39,398 bases of DNA from JBEKVE01 sp049514335 (GCA_049514335.1 JBEKVE010000010.1:1-39398), one strand, 5' to 3'; shown: positions 16,507 to 24,575, numbered from the stretch's first letter. Numbers and translations are program-made. The notes: generated by a model from the sequence alone, not told the origin.

Positions 16507-17484
16507 ATGAGACGAATCAAGCTCGGGAGCCTGGAGGTGTCCCGCATCGGCCTGGGGGCGATGGGTATGTCCACCGCCTACATCGACGCCAGCGTCGATG
16601 AGGCCCAGGCGATCGACACGATCCATCGCGCCCTGGCGCTCGGTGTGACCTTCATCGACACCGCCGAGGTGTACGGCCCGTATGCGAACGAGGAGCTCGT
16701 GGGACGCGCCCTCAAGGGACGGCGCCACGAGGTCGTCCTCGCCACCAAGTTCGGCATGATCTCGCATGTCGGCGGCGGTCCCGGTCACCTCGACAGCTCC
16801 CCGGCCAACATCCGGATCGCCGTCGAAGGTTCGCTGCGGCGGCTCGACACCGACCACATCGACCTCTACTACCAACACCGTGTCGATCCCCGCACACCGA
16901 TCGAAGAGACCGTCGGTGCACTGGCCCACCTGGTGGCGGAGGGCAAGGTCCGTCACCTCGGCCTGTCGGAGGCCGCCCCCGACACGATCCGCCGCGCCCA
17001 TGCCGTGCACCCGATCACGGCCCTGCAGTCCGAGTACTCGCTGTGGACGAGGGACCCCGAGGCCGGTGTGCTGCCCGCCCTGCGCGAGCTCCGCATAGGG
17101 TTCGTGGCCTATTCGCCTCTCGGGCGCGGCATGCTGACCGGCGCCATCCGCTCGGTCGATCAGCTCGATGCCGCCGACTTCCGGAGGTCGAACCCGCGGT
17201 TCACGGGGGAGAACTTCGAGACCAACCTGGCCAGCCTGAAAGAGGTCGAGGCGGTGGCGGGCGAGGTGGGAGCGACACCGGCGCAGGTGGCGTTGGCTTG
17301 GCTCCTGGCGCAGGGCGACGACATCGCCCCGATCCCGGGCACGAAGCGAGTCTCCCGGCTCGAGGAGAACGTGGGCGCCGATGCGGTGCGGCTGACGGCT
17401 GCGCAGCTGTCTCGGCTCGACGGCCTGCCCCCGGCGGCCGGGGACCATCACAGCGAAGAGCAAATGCGCATGATCGAACGCTGA
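16507..17484 (+). CDS. Aldo/keto reductase
   Basis: The 325-aa NADPH-dependent TIM-barrel oxidoreductase shows the AKR signatures: LGLGAMGMS near residue 15, GVTFIDTAEVYGPYANEELVG with catalytic Asp and Tyr (around residues 52-57), VLATKFG with the catalytic Lys, and DLYYQHRVDP with the His of the tetrad. The end region IAPIPGTKRVSRLEENVGA binds the 2'-phosphate of NADPH. It resembles the YhdN/AKR11-13-like group that acts on aldehydes or ketones; the substrate is not known. The ATG at 16507 is preceded by a purine-rich GGGAGAAAGG. It diverges from arsR over 150 bp, so the repressor may control both. Confidence 0.93.
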   Translation: MRRIKLGSLEVSRIGLGAMGMSTAYIDASVDEAQAIDTIHRALALGVTFIDTAEVYGPYANEELVGRALKGRRHEVVLATKFGMISHVGGGPGHLDSSPANIRIAVEGSLRRLDTDHIDLYYQHRVDPRTPIEETVGALAHLVAEGKVRHLGLSEAAPDTIRRAHAVHPITALQSEYSLWTRDPEAGVLPALRELRIGFVAYSPLGRGMLTGAIRSVDQLDAADFRRSNPRFTGENFETNLASLKEVEAVAGEVGATPAQVALAWLLAQGDDIAPIPGTKRVSRLEENVGADAVRLTAAQLSRLDGLPPAAGDHHSEEQMRMIER

Positions 17485-17761
17485 TCACCGGCCGAGGTCC
17501 GACACATATGGGCTCGGCCGCCAACTGTCGGGCGCCTTTCTGCGTATTTCGCGGGGTTCGGTCATTCCAGTGGAGGTTGATGTCTGCGCCGGCGCCGCGC
17601 GCCCAGCGCCCGCCCGGCCCCGGTGTCGATTCCCGATGTCGCCTTCGGCGTTCCCCTGCCTTGCGGGTGCACCACGGCTGTCGATGGCCGCTGCGCCGTC
17701 CACGGATAGATGAACGGGGCTCCGACGTTCTCGCCAGCGCCCTCGGCGTCCGGCCACGGCG

Positions 17762-18802
17762 TCAGGGTCGACGCTTGTACCTGTTGGCTATGTACTCGTC
17801 GACCCATACACGGGTGCTGCGCCATTGGCCGTCTGGACCTTTTTGCCCCTTGAGGCGACCCCTCTCGATGGCGGCTCGCAGCGTGGGAGCGCTCTGGGTC
17901 TTGGTGGCAAGCGAGACGATGGGGACCAACCGGTGGGGCCCAGCCACGGCGGGGACGACGAAGCGGTAGAGGTTGTCGGTGACCGACCTCGCGATGAGTT
18001 CTCCGAGGGGCCCGGGGTCGCCGTTGTCGGCGCGCTGCAGGGCGCGGAGGTACCGGTTCCGGTCTCGGGTGTAGATGACGGCGGGGGGATAGCCGAGGCG
18101 GACCAGGAGCAGATTCAGGAGAAGCCGCCCAGTGCGCCCGTTGCCGTCGAGGAAAGGGTGAATCCTCTCAAAGCCGGCATGAGCGACAGCGATTGTCTCG
18201 ATGAGGTTGTCGGCGGTGTCGAGGCCTGTTAGCGAGTCAACCCAATCGACCATGGCCGCTTGGACCTCAACCCACGACGGTGGGACCATTCCGCCTGGGA
18301 AGGGTTGTATGTCGTGCCGCCGGAAGCTCCCTGGCGCCTCCTCGGGGGTGGCGTTGGGATGGGGGGCGACACCCCAGACCGGGCTGAGGGCGGCCTCGTG
18401 GACGTGGCGTACCTCCGTCATCGTGAGCGGCGCCTCCGGGGCCCAGTCCCCGGGCTCCAGGGCCTGGCCGTAGACCCACTTCGCCGCCTCGGCGTAGCCC
18501 GTCACCTCCATGTACTCCTTGAGCTCTTTGTTGCCGACGGCACGCCCCTCGGCCAGGAGGGCTTCAACCTGGGCGATGACGAGGGTGTTGCCCTCCAAGG
18601 CGGTGGAGTGGTGGGCTTCCTGGTGCCAGATCGAGGTCCAGATACCTTCGGCCTCGGTCGGCGATGGCAAACCCCCCATGCGCCCCCGGAGGTCGGCGAT
18701 GGCCTCCTCCAGGCGCTGGTAGACGAGCTGGCGGGGTGGGCGCCCCCGGTGGGATTTGTTGTGTTCCACAAAATCTAATGGTAACACGACAACTTCGCCC
18801 AC
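17762..18802 (-). CDS. Fic-family AMP-transferase with built-in inhibitory helix
   Basis: The 346-aa protein has the Fic signature HPFLDGNGRTGR at residues 215-226 (HxFx[D/E]GNGRxxR), which binds ATP and transfers AMP to a hydroxyl side chain of a target protein. HHSTALEGNT at 65-73 contains the inhibitory motif [S/T]xxxE[G/N], placed N-terminal to the Fic core, so it is a class II, self-inhibited Fic that needs no separate antitoxin. A C-terminal winged-helix-like region follows (VSLATKTQSAPTLRAAIERGRLKG). The GTG at 18802 is the likely start; GTG at 18769 is an alternative. A 9-bp inverted repeat flanks the start codon. There is no obvious partner gene; the gene ends in a convergent 277-bp gap with the reductase. 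Confidence 0.92.
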   Translation of the reverse strand: MGEVVVLPLDFVEHNKSHRGRPPRQLVYQRLEEAIADLRGRMGGLPSPTEAEGIWTSIWHQEAHHSTALEGNTLVIAQVEALLAEGRAVGNKELKEYMEVTGYAEAAKWVYGQALEPGDWAPEAPLTMTEVRHVHEAALSPVWGVAPHPNATPEEAPGSFRRHDIQPFPGGMVPPSWVEVQAAMVDWVDSLTGLDTADNLIETIAVAHAGFERIHPFLDGNGRTGRLLLNLLLVRLGYPPAVIYTRDRNRYLRALQRADNGDPGPLGELIARSVTDNLYRFVVPAVAGPHRLVPIVSLATKTQSAPTLRAAIERGRLKGQKGPDGQWRSTRVWVDEYIANRYKRRP

Positions 18803-18814
18803 TTCTGTCGTGTT
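18783..18814. promoter_or_regulatory. Inverted repeat around the fic start: operator candidate
   Basis: AACACGACA (18783-18791) and TGTCGTGTT (18806-18814) form a perfect 9-bp inverted repeat with a 14-bp spacer that contains the GTG start of fic (18802). On the minus strand a TAAATC -10-like box (complement of 18816-18821) precedes it directly, so a bound dimer would cover the transcription start. The Fic protein's own C-terminal winged-helix-like region is one candidate binder. Confidence 0.5.
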
Positions 18815-18987
18815 CGATTTAGTTCAGCCTGCTCTCAACAACCTTGGGCGCCCCCACGGACCAGGCAACCCGCCCGCCGCACTTCGCCCCTTGTGCCGCC
18901 CGGGGTGTCCCGGGTGCCCTCCCGGCGGCGCTGTCCCGGTTTCCCGCCGTTCCCGGCGCCTTCCCCTTCTCTCCCGGCCGCAGTGAG

Positions 18988-19061
18988 CGCGCTCGGAGGG
19001 ACTCGAACCCCCAACCTTCTGATCCGTAGTCAGATGCTCTATCCAATTGAGCTACGAGCGC
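18988..19061 (-). tRNA. tRNA-Arg (anticodon ACG)
   Basis: A complete cloverleaf reads on the minus strand from 19061: acceptor stem GCGCTCG pairing with CGAGCGC (18989-18995), D arm GCTCAATTGGATAGAGC, anticodon arm TCTGA-CTACGGA-TCAGA with anticodon ACG (complement of 19025-19027), and T arm GGGGG-TTCGAGT-CCCTC. The 3' CCA is not encoded, usual for Actinobacteria. The ACG anticodon, edited to ICG, reads CGU, CGC and CGA. A TAGGAT box (complement of 19114-19119) about 45 nt upstream may be its promoter. No repeat of the tRNA 3' end is visible nearby, so there is no sign of an integrated element. Confidence 0.95.
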
Positions 19062-19163
19062 CGGCCAGCGTTCCCCGCACGGGCCGCTGGACCCGGTCGA
19101 GGCACGGCCGATCATCCTACCCGGGCGCTGCGGGCCCACCACCGGGGCCCGACGGGGCGCCCG

Positions 19164-20060
19164 TCAGCCCCCCGGCTCCCCGACGGGGGTGCCGTGGTAA
19201 CAGCCCACCGTGTAGGGGAAGGCGGCTGTGGCGTCGTAGTGGTAGATCGTCGTCTCCCTGCCGTTCCACAGCACCGTGCTGGTGCGGCCGTGGCAGGCGT
19301 CGAGGTTGGCGTCGGTGAGCAGCGCCCCCTTGGCGTTTCGCTCCACGTAGATGCCGTAGCCGTCGATGGCGTAGCCCACCAGCGTCGAACGGCCCGTGGC
19401 CTGGTCGAGGATGCACGAGGGCACGGTGTGGTGGTGGTACGTGCCCGAGATATCGGGGTGGCCGTCACAGCTGTCGAGCACCTCGTAGGCGGGTGCGTCG
19501 CGCCCGTTGCCGTCCAGGGCGTTGAACAGCACCACGCCGTCGCTCAGGATGCCGATCGGCCCCCCGCTCGTGCAGTACGGCCGGGCCGCCGCCACCGGGT
19601 TGGCGGGCAGGGTCCAATCGATGGTCTGCGCCTTGATGGTGTTGGGGTTCTGGTCGTAGGTGTAGGCGGGGTCGGTCCTGGCGATGGGGAACACGCCGGT
19701 GGTGTGATCGACGGGCAGGTCGTTGGACCGGACGATGCGATCGGCGCCCGACAGCGTCACCGAGTACGAGGCCGTGGGCCACGACACCGCCCCCTCCACG
19801 TGCGGCTTGGTCTGCGAGTCCCAGGTGTTGTTGGCCGTGTCGATCCAGGTCTGGGCCGGCTCGTTGGGCGGCGGCGCGAACGTGGTGATGCACGAGTCCA
19901 CGTAATTGCGCCGGGGGCTGGTCGAGACCTTCGACTTGAGCGGCAGGGCGGCGGTGTCGTTGGCACCGTGGGGCGCCGCCGCCTCCGGGTACGCCACGAT
20001 GCCGAGCACCACGGCCACCACCGCCACCACAGATCCCAGGATCAGCCGACCACGTGTCAT
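19164..20060 (-). CDS. Secreted YHYH-domain protein
   Basis: The 298-aa protein starts with a signal peptide or membrane anchor (LILGSVVAVVAVVLGIVAYPEAAA). It resembles the YHYH domain family: ISGTYHHHTVPSCILDQATG around residue 212 gives the name-giving YHxH pattern, and VGYAIDGYGIYVERNAKGALL follows, as expected (GyalDGf.Iyg). GPIGILSDGVVLFNALDG is another typical strand. The family is extracellular and poorly characterised; His clusters suggest metal binding, which is inference. There are several Cys residues that could form disulfides after export. The ATG at 20060 has AGGGGG about 6 nt upstream. It lies 50 bp downstream of the enoyl-CoA hydratase gene on the same strand. Confidence 0.75.
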   Translation of the reverse strand: MTRGRLILGSVVAVVAVVLGIVAYPEAAAPHGANDTAALPLKSKVSTSPRRNYVDSCITTFAPPPNEPAQTWIDTANNTWDSQTKPHVEGAVSWPTASYSVTLSGADRIVRSNDLPVDHTTGVFPIARTDPAYTYDQNPNTIKAQTIDWTLPANPVAAARPYCTSGGPIGILSDGVVLFNALDGNGRDAPAYEVLDSCDGHPDISGTYHHHTVPSCILDQATGRSTLVGYAIDGYGIYVERNAKGALLTDANLDACHGRTSTVLWNGRETTIYHYDATAAFPYTVGCYHGTPVGEPGG

Positions 20061-20110
20061 CCCCGCCCCCTGAACGATCGCCCCCGGAAAATCTAGGCCG
20101 ATCGGGCCGG

Positions 20111-20938
20111 TCAGGCCCGCTCCGGGCCCCACGACCGGGGGTCGGCCTCGAAGCGCGCCAGGGCGGCGGTGTTGGCCTCGGTGCCGAGCAGCCGGGCGAA
20201 GGCGTCGTCCTCGCGGCCGCGGGCCTCGGCCACCTGGGCCGAGCGCGTCTCGAGCAGGAGGCGCTTGCTCGTTCTGAGCGCCTCGAGCGGGGCGGCGGCG
20301 ATGGTCCGGGCCACAGCCAGGGTCTCCTCCAGGAGCGAGGCGGCGGGGAACACCCCCACGGCCACCCCGGCCGCCACCGCCTCCGCCGCCCCCAGCCACG
20401 CCCCGGTGAACAGCAGCTGCGCCGCCTTCTGCCAACCCATGGTGGTGGGGAACAGGTAGCTGCTGGCCGCCTCGGGCGGCACCCCCAGCTCGGCGAAGGG
20501 GACACGCAGGCGGGCGTCCTCGGCCATGAACACGATGTCGCAGTGCAACAGCAGCGTGAACCCGAGCCCCACCCCCACCCCGTTCACCGCCGCCAGCAAC
20601 GGCTTGTCGAAGCTGCCCACGGTGTCGAGCAGTCCCCGGAATCCCTTGGCCGCCTCGACGCCGGCCTCGCCGCTCACGATGCGGGCCATCTCCTTCAGGT
20701 CCTGGCCGGCGCTGAAGGCGGCGCCGTTGCCGGTGAGCACCACGGCGTGCACGCCGTCGTCGACGGCCGCCTCGGCCAGCGCCACGGTGACGGCGTCGTA
20801 GAGGGCGGCGTTGAAGGCGTTGCGGGCCTCGGGCCGGTTGAACCGCACCACGCGCACGGCGCCGTCGTCTTCCACCACGGCCACGTCGGTCACGACAGGG
20901 TCTGTCACGGCAGGGCCGGTCACAGCAGGATCGGTCAC
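20111..20938 (-). CDS. Enoyl-CoA hydratase/isomerase family protein
   Basis: The 275-aa crotonase-fold protein has VVRFNRPEARNAFNAALYDAV at the N-terminus, VLTGNGAAFSAGQDLKEM (oxyanion-hole loop, CoA binding), LAAVNGVGVGLGFTLLLHCDIVFMAEDARLRVPFAELGVPPEAASSYLFP in the core, and a C-terminal helical region. The LGVPPEAASS segment with its Glu is more like delta3-delta2-enoyl-CoA isomerases than classic hydratases, so either reaction is possible. The start is ambiguous: four in-frame GTG codons occur in a 15-bp tandem repeat (20938, 20923, 20908, 20893). The first overlaps the SDR stop codon by GTGA, as at other junctions of this operon, so I use it. It is the last gene of the minus arm of the cyp51 locus. 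Confidence 0.88.
   Translation of the reverse strand: MTDPAVTGPAVTDPVVTDVAVVEDDGAVRVVRFNRPEARNAFNAALYDAVTVALAEAAVDDGVHAVVLTGNGAAFSAGQDLKEMARIVSGEAGVEAAKGFRGLLDTVGSFDKPLLAAVNGVGVGLGFTLLLHCDIVFMAEDARLRVPFAELGVPPEAASSYLFPTTMGWQKAAQLLFTGAWLGAAEAVAAGVAVGVFPAASLLEETLAVARTIAAAPLEALRTSKRLLLETRSAQVAEARGREDDAFARLLGTEANTAALARFEADPRSWGPERA
20879..20938 (-). repeat. Four 15-bp tandem repeats at the start of the hydratase gene
   Basis: Read on the minus strand, four degenerate 15-nt units begin at 20938, 20923, 20908 and 20893, each GTGAC followed by CGAYCCTGYY-like sequence; the fourth has diverged in its second half. In frame they encode near-repeats of V-T-D-P-A, and each supplies a GTG start codon. 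Confidence 0.8.
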
Positions 20939-21693
20939 GGGCGCATCACCTGGCCGCCGTCCACGTTGAAGACGTGGCCCGTGATCCACGCCGCCTGGTC
21001 GGACAACAGGAACAGGCACATGCCCACCAGGTCCTCCGGCGTGCCCTGGCGCTTCAGGGCGAGCGACCCCACCAGCTGGCGCATGTAGGCCTCGGGCACC
21101 ACGGAGCGCGCCGCCTCGGTGTCGGTGGGCCCCGGGGCGATGGCGTTCACGCGGATCTGCATGCCGCCGAGCTCGTGGGCGAGCTGCTGGGTGAGCGAGT
21201 TCACCCCGGCCTTGGCCCAGCCGTAGTAGCCGGCGTAGAGGTAGGCGGCGGTGGAGGACTGGTTGACAACCGCCCCCCCGCCACGCGCCGCCATGGACGG
21301 ATAGCAGGCCCGGGTGCACGCCAGGGCCCCGAACATGTTGACGGCCATGAAGCGCTGGAGGTACTCCCAGTCGACGGTGATGAGCAGGTCGAGCTTCATG
21401 CCGCCGAAGATGGCGGCGTTGTTGACGAGGAAGTCGACGCCGCCGTAGCGGCCGGCGGCGGCGTCGGCCAGCGCCCGCACCGAGCCCAGGTCGGCGATGT
21501 CCACGGGCACGCCGATGGCGGTGCCGCCGGCCGCCTCGATCAGGGCGGCGGTCTCCCGGGCGCCGTCCTCGTCGATGTCGGCCGCCACCACCGACGCCCC
21601 GCACACCCCCAGCCCCTCGGCGTAGGCGCGCCCGATGCCGCGCCCCGCCCCGGTGACCACGGCCACCTTGCCCGAGAAGTCGTAGGCGCTCAC
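20935..21693 (-). CDS. Short-chain dehydrogenase/reductase
   Basis: The 252-aa Rossmann-fold enzyme has TGAGRGIGRAYAEGL (TGxxxGxG, residues ~13-20), VVAADIDEDG with Asp after strand 2, which favours NAD over NADP, NNAAIFGG (NNAG motif), the catalytic Ser in VVNQSSTAAYLY and the Y-x3-K in YYGWAKAG. It should oxidise or reduce an alcohol/ketone, most likely on a lipid or acyl-CoA intermediate. It begins with GTG at 21693 overlapping the preceding stop by GTGA, and ends in another GTGA overlap. It corresponds in context to the SDR (Rv0769) of the mycobacterial cyp51 neighbourhood; that equivalence is from memory of the locus. Confidence 0.92.
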   Translation of the reverse strand: MSAYDFSGKVAVVTGAGRGIGRAYAEGLGVCGASVVAADIDEDGARETAALIEAAGGTAIGVPVDIADLGSVRALADAAAGRYGGVDFLVNNAAIFGGMKLDLLITVDWEYLQRFMAVNMFGALACTRACYPSMAARGGGAVVNQSSTAAYLYAGYYGWAKAGVNSLTQQLAHELGGMQIRVNAIAPGPTDTEAARSVVPEAYMRQLVGSLALKRQGTPEDLVGMCLFLLSDQAAWITGHVFNVDGGQVMRP

Positions 21694-22112
21694 GACGCGC
21701 TCTCCGGTGCCGAACCGCCCGAGGCGGCGGCGGCGGCACGGCGGCGGCCGATGACGCGCTCCGCCGCGCCGCTGAGCCCGGTGGCGAGGGGCCATCCCAC
21801 GTAGTGCACGAGATGCACCACCACCTCGCGTACCTGCTCCTCGGTCATCTCGCCGTTGTCGAGGGCACTCCGGAACTGCACGTCGAGCAGCTCGCTCTGG
21901 CCCTGGGCGGCGAGCGCCCCGATGGTGAGGAGGCGGCGCTGGCGGATGTCGAGATCCGGGCGGCACCACACGTCGCCGAAGAGGTGGTCGACGGTGTAGG
22001 CCACGAAGTCACCGGGCACGGCGTCGGGATCAACGGAGAAGTTGTAGACCTCCTGCATCCGGGCCATGCCGGCGGCGCGGTCGGGTCGGGGCGGGCGGTG
22101 CGCTTCGCTCAC
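21690..22112 (-). CDS. Carboxymuconolactone decarboxylase (CMD) family protein
   Basis: The 140-aa all-helical protein has the CMD core: RRLLTIGALAAQGQSELLDVQFRSALDNGEMTEEQVREVVVHLVHYVGWPLATG, close to the 'R.L..ia.laa.g...eL..Hi..al..G.t..ei.E.l.h...Y.G.P.a' pattern. The redox CxxC of AhpD proteins is absent, so peroxidase activity is unlikely; a PcaC-like decarboxylase or thiol-independent role is possible. The GTG at 22112 is supported by AAGGAG 7 nt upstream. This is the one junction in the minus arm that is not an overlap: 14 bp separate it from the aldehyde dehydrogenase stop. It corresponds to Rv0771 in the mycobacterial locus. Confidence 0.88.
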   Translation of the reverse strand: MSEAHRPPRPDRAAGMARMQEVYNFSVDPDAVPGDFVAYTVDHLFGDVWCRPDLDIRQRRLLTIGALAAQGQSELLDVQFRSALDNGEMTEEQVREVVVHLVHYVGWPLATGLSGAAERVIGRRRAAAAASGGSAPESAS

Positions 22113-22126
22113 GGGTTTGCTCCTTC

Positions 22127-23620
22127 TCAGGCCGGTTCGGCCACGACCTTGGTCTCGAGGTACTCCTCGAACCCGGCCACGCCCATCTCGCGGCCGATGC
22201 CCGACTGGCGGTACCCACCGAAGGGCACGTCGGGGCTGTACCACACGCCCCCGTTGACGCTCACCGTCCCGGTGCGCATGCGACCGGCGAAGGCGAGCGC
22301 CCGGTCGCGATCGCCCGACCACACCGAGCCCGACAGGCCGTAGGGGGAGTCGTTGGCGATGTGCAGGGCGTCGTCATCGTCGTCGAACGGGATCACGACG
22401 AGGACGGGGCCGAAGATCTCGTCCCGTGCCACGGGGGAATCGTTGCCGATCCCGACGAGCAGCGTGGGCTCGACGAAGAACCCCGCGCCTCTCCCCTCGG
22501 GGCGCCCGCCGCCGATCACCACCGTGGCGCCTTCGTCGCGGGCCAGGCCGATGTAGTGCTCGACGCGGGCGCGCTGGCGGGCGTTGATGAGCGGTCCGCA
22601 GACGGTGGACGGGTCGGTGGGGTCGCCGGCGGGCAGCTTGGCCAGCGCCGCGGCCGTCACCCCCACGGCGTCGTCGAATCGGCTGCGGGGCACGAGCAGG
22701 CGCGTGGTGATGGCGCAGCCCTGCCCGGCGTGGGTGCACACCATGAAGGCGGCCGTGCCGCAGGCGGCGCGCAGCTCGGCGTCGTCGAGTACCACGAAGG
22801 CCGACTTTCCCCCGAGCTCGAGGAACACCTTCTTGAGGGTGCCCGCGGCGTCGGCCATGACCGTTCGCCCGGTGGCGGTGGACCCGGTGAAGCTCACCTG
22901 GTCCACGCGGGGGTCGGTGACCAGTCGCGCCCCGAAGGCGGGATCGGACGAGGGCACGATGTTCAGCACCCCGGCGGGGATGTCGGTCTCCTCGGCCACG
23001 AGGCGCCCCAGCACCGTGGCGCACCACGGGGTGTCGGGGGCGGGCTTCAGGACCACGGTGTTGCCCGCTGCCAACGCCGGGCCCACCTTGGCCAGGTTGA
23101 TCTGGTGGGGCACGTTCCACGGGGTGATGGCGGCCACCACCCCCGTGGCCTCGCGCCGCAGCCACCGGCGGGCCGGCATGCCGAGCGGCTCGGCCCGGCC
23201 CAGGTCCGTCTCCCATTCGTACGACTCGGCCAGGTCGGCCACCCAGCCCAGCCCGGCAATGGGCTCGTCCAGCTGGGCCGAGTGCGTCATGAACAGCGGC
23301 GACCCCGTCTCAGCGATGGTCATGGCCCGCAGCTCCTCGGCGTGGGCCTGCATGGCCGACTGCAGCTGGCGCAGGCACCGCACCCGCAGGGCGAGGTCGG
23401 TGGACCAGGTGGTGGTGTCGAAGGCCCGCCGGGCTGCGGCCAGGGCGCGCTCGGCGTCGGCGGGCGAGGCGTCGGCCGCCACCCCCAGGACCTCTTCGGT
23501 GGCGGGGTTCACCGTCTCGTACACGGCGCCGTTCGACGACGCCACGAGGGCGCCGTCGACGAGCATGCGCTCCTCGCCGAAGGTGCCGGGGTCGCTGGGT
23601 ACGGTGCCCGCCGCGCTCAC
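22127..23620 (-). CDS. aldA: NAD(P)-dependent aldehyde dehydrogenase
   Basis: The 497-aa protein has full ALDH length and landmarks: AAITPWNVPHQINLAKVGPALAAGNTVVLKPAPDTP (cofactor-binding strand and Lys), SFTGSTATGR (Rossmann loop), FLELGGKSAFVV with the general-base Glu, HAGQGCAITTRLLV with the catalytic Cys, and DEIFGPVLVVIPFDD near the C-terminus. It oxidises an aldehyde to the acid. It starts with GTG overlapping the previous stop (GTGA). In M. tuberculosis the aldA gene (Rv0768) sits in the equivalent place beside the cyp51 cluster, so a shared alcohol-aldehyde-acid pathway is likely; the substrate is unknown. Confidence 0.93.
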   Translation of the reverse strand: MSAAGTVPSDPGTFGEERMLVDGALVASSNGAVYETVNPATEEVLGVAADASPADAERALAAARRAFDTTTWSTDLALRVRCLRQLQSAMQAHAEELRAMTIAETGSPLFMTHSAQLDEPIAGLGWVADLAESYEWETDLGRAEPLGMPARRWLRREATGVVAAITPWNVPHQINLAKVGPALAAGNTVVLKPAPDTPWCATVLGRLVAEETDIPAGVLNIVPSSDPAFGARLVTDPRVDQVSFTGSTATGRTVMADAAGTLKKVFLELGGKSAFVVLDDAELRAACGTAAFMVCTHAGQGCAITTRLLVPRSRFDDAVGVTAAALAKLPAGDPTDPSTVCGPLINARQRARVEHYIGLARDEGATVVIGGGRPEGRGAGFFVEPTLLVGIGNDSPVARDEIFGPVLVVIPFDDDDDALHIANDSPYGLSGSVWSGDRDRALAFAGRMRTGTVSVNGGVWYSPDVPFGGYRQSGIGREMGVAGFEEYLETKVVAEPA

Positions 23621-24507
23621 GGGGCTCCCAACCGGCCCGGCGTGGCGCGCTCTTGGGGATCGGGGGCCAGGCCGAACAGGGCGTCGCAGCGGGCCTCGGT
23701 CATGTGCGCCAACGGCAGGGCCAGGCCCAGGCTCTCGCCCAGCTCGATGGCGGCCCGAAGGTCCTTGTGGGCCAGGCCGGCGGCGGCGGCCATCAGGTCG
23801 ACGAAGCCCCTGTCGAAGTCGGCGGGGAAGGGGGCGGCGCTGTCGCGGAACATGAGGCGCGAGGCGCCGCCGATCTTGGCGTCGCTGGCCCGGATGACCT
23901 CGGCCAGTTTGGCCAGCTCGATCCCGGCCGACTCGGCCAGCACCTGGGCCTCGTAGGCGGCCAGCCAGGACGCGTACTGCACCAGGTTGCGGGCCAGCTT
24001 GGCCTTGATGCCCGCCCCAAGCGGGCCCATGTGCACCACCAGGGAAGAGAAGGCGTCGAGCACGGGACGGGCCCGCTCCACCACGGCGGCGTCCCCGCCC
24101 ACCATGGCCACCAGGCTGCCCTCGGCGGCGGCCTGCGGACCACCGCTCACCCCGCAGTCGAGGGCGTCGACGTCGCGCCGGGCCGCCGAGGCGGCCACCG
24201 CCTCGATGGTGCGGGGCGACACGGTGGACAGCACCACCACGATGGACCCCGCCGCCATGGCCCCGAGCGCCCCGGCGTCCCCCTCGAGCACGGCGCGCAC
24301 CTGGGCGTCGTTCACCACCACGACCACCACCACGTCGGCGCGCTCGCCCAGCTCGGCCGGCCCGGCGGCAACGTGGGCGGACGGGGCGTAGGGGGCGGTG
24401 GCCTCGGCCCGGACGTCGCACACCGCCAGGGCGAGCCCGGCGCGCAGGGCCGCGTCGGCCACGCCCCGGCCGATGTCGCCCAGCCCGATCACGCCCACCG
24501 TGGTCAC
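23617..24507 (-). CDS. NAD(P)-dependent oxidoreductase, beta-hydroxyacid dehydrogenase family
   Basis: The 296-aa protein starts straight into a Rossmann fold: VGVIGLGDIGRGVADAALRAG (GxGxxG), then DVVVVVVVNDAQVRAVL, the substrate-binding DCGVSGGPQAAAEGSLVAMVGG (equivalent of D.PVSGG...A..G.L..mvGG) and MGPLGAGIKAKLARNL with the catalytic Lys. This is the 3-hydroxyisobutyrate/6-phosphogluconate dehydrogenase family. GTG 24507 is chosen because the dinucleotide fold begins four residues later. It overlaps by GTGA an 11-codon ORF upstream (24504-24539) that has a good ribosome site. It is the first gene of the minus arm, divergent from tetR, and corresponds to Rv0770. Confidence 0.9.
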   Translation of the reverse strand: MTTVGVIGLGDIGRGVADAALRAGLALAVCDVRAEATAPYAPSAHVAAGPAELGERADVVVVVVVNDAQVRAVLEGDAGALGAMAAGSIVVVLSTVSPRTIEAVAASAARRDVDALDCGVSGGPQAAAEGSLVAMVGGDAAVVERARPVLDAFSSLVVHMGPLGAGIKAKLARNLVQYASWLAAYEAQVLAESAGIELAKLAEVIRASDAKIGGASRLMFRDSAAPFPADFDRGFVDLMAAAAGLAHKDLRAAIELGESLGLALPLAHMTEARCDALFGLAPDPQERATPGRLGAP

Positions 24508-24539
24508 GACGTGCTGCCGGCGCCCGCTGCGTCCGCCAT
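24504..24539 (-). CDS. 11-aa leader ORF upstream of the dehydrogenase
   Basis: ATG at 24539 opens an 11-codon frame (MADAAGAGSTS) whose TGA overlaps the GTG of the dehydrogenase gene (24507) as GTGA. AGGGGG lies 8 nt upstream of the ATG, a good ribosome site, whereas the dehydrogenase GTG has none. It may serve only to deliver ribosomes to the weak GTG start. The peptide has no recognisable function. Confidence 0.4.
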   Translation of the reverse strand: MADAAGAGSTS

Positions 24540-24555
24540 CGAGAATTCCCCCTAG

Positions 24556-24571
24556 CCAGACAGGTGTCTGG
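24556..24571. promoter_or_regulatory. Palindromic operator between the two arms of the cyp51 locus
   Basis: CCAGACAGGTGTCTGG has 7-bp perfect arms (CCAGACA/TGTCTGG) around a GG centre. It is in the middle of the divergent intergenic region, immediately upstream of the TAGTCT -10 box of the tetR arm, so it covers the -35/spacer position. Size and symmetry fit a TetR-family dimer, most simply the TetR encoded next to it. Confidence 0.65.
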
Positions 24572-24575
24572 AACG

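Noticed and set aside
18988..19061. tRNA-Arg as the attachment site of an integrated element containing fic
   Set aside because: No direct repeat of the tRNA 3' end was found nearby and there is no integrase in the window.
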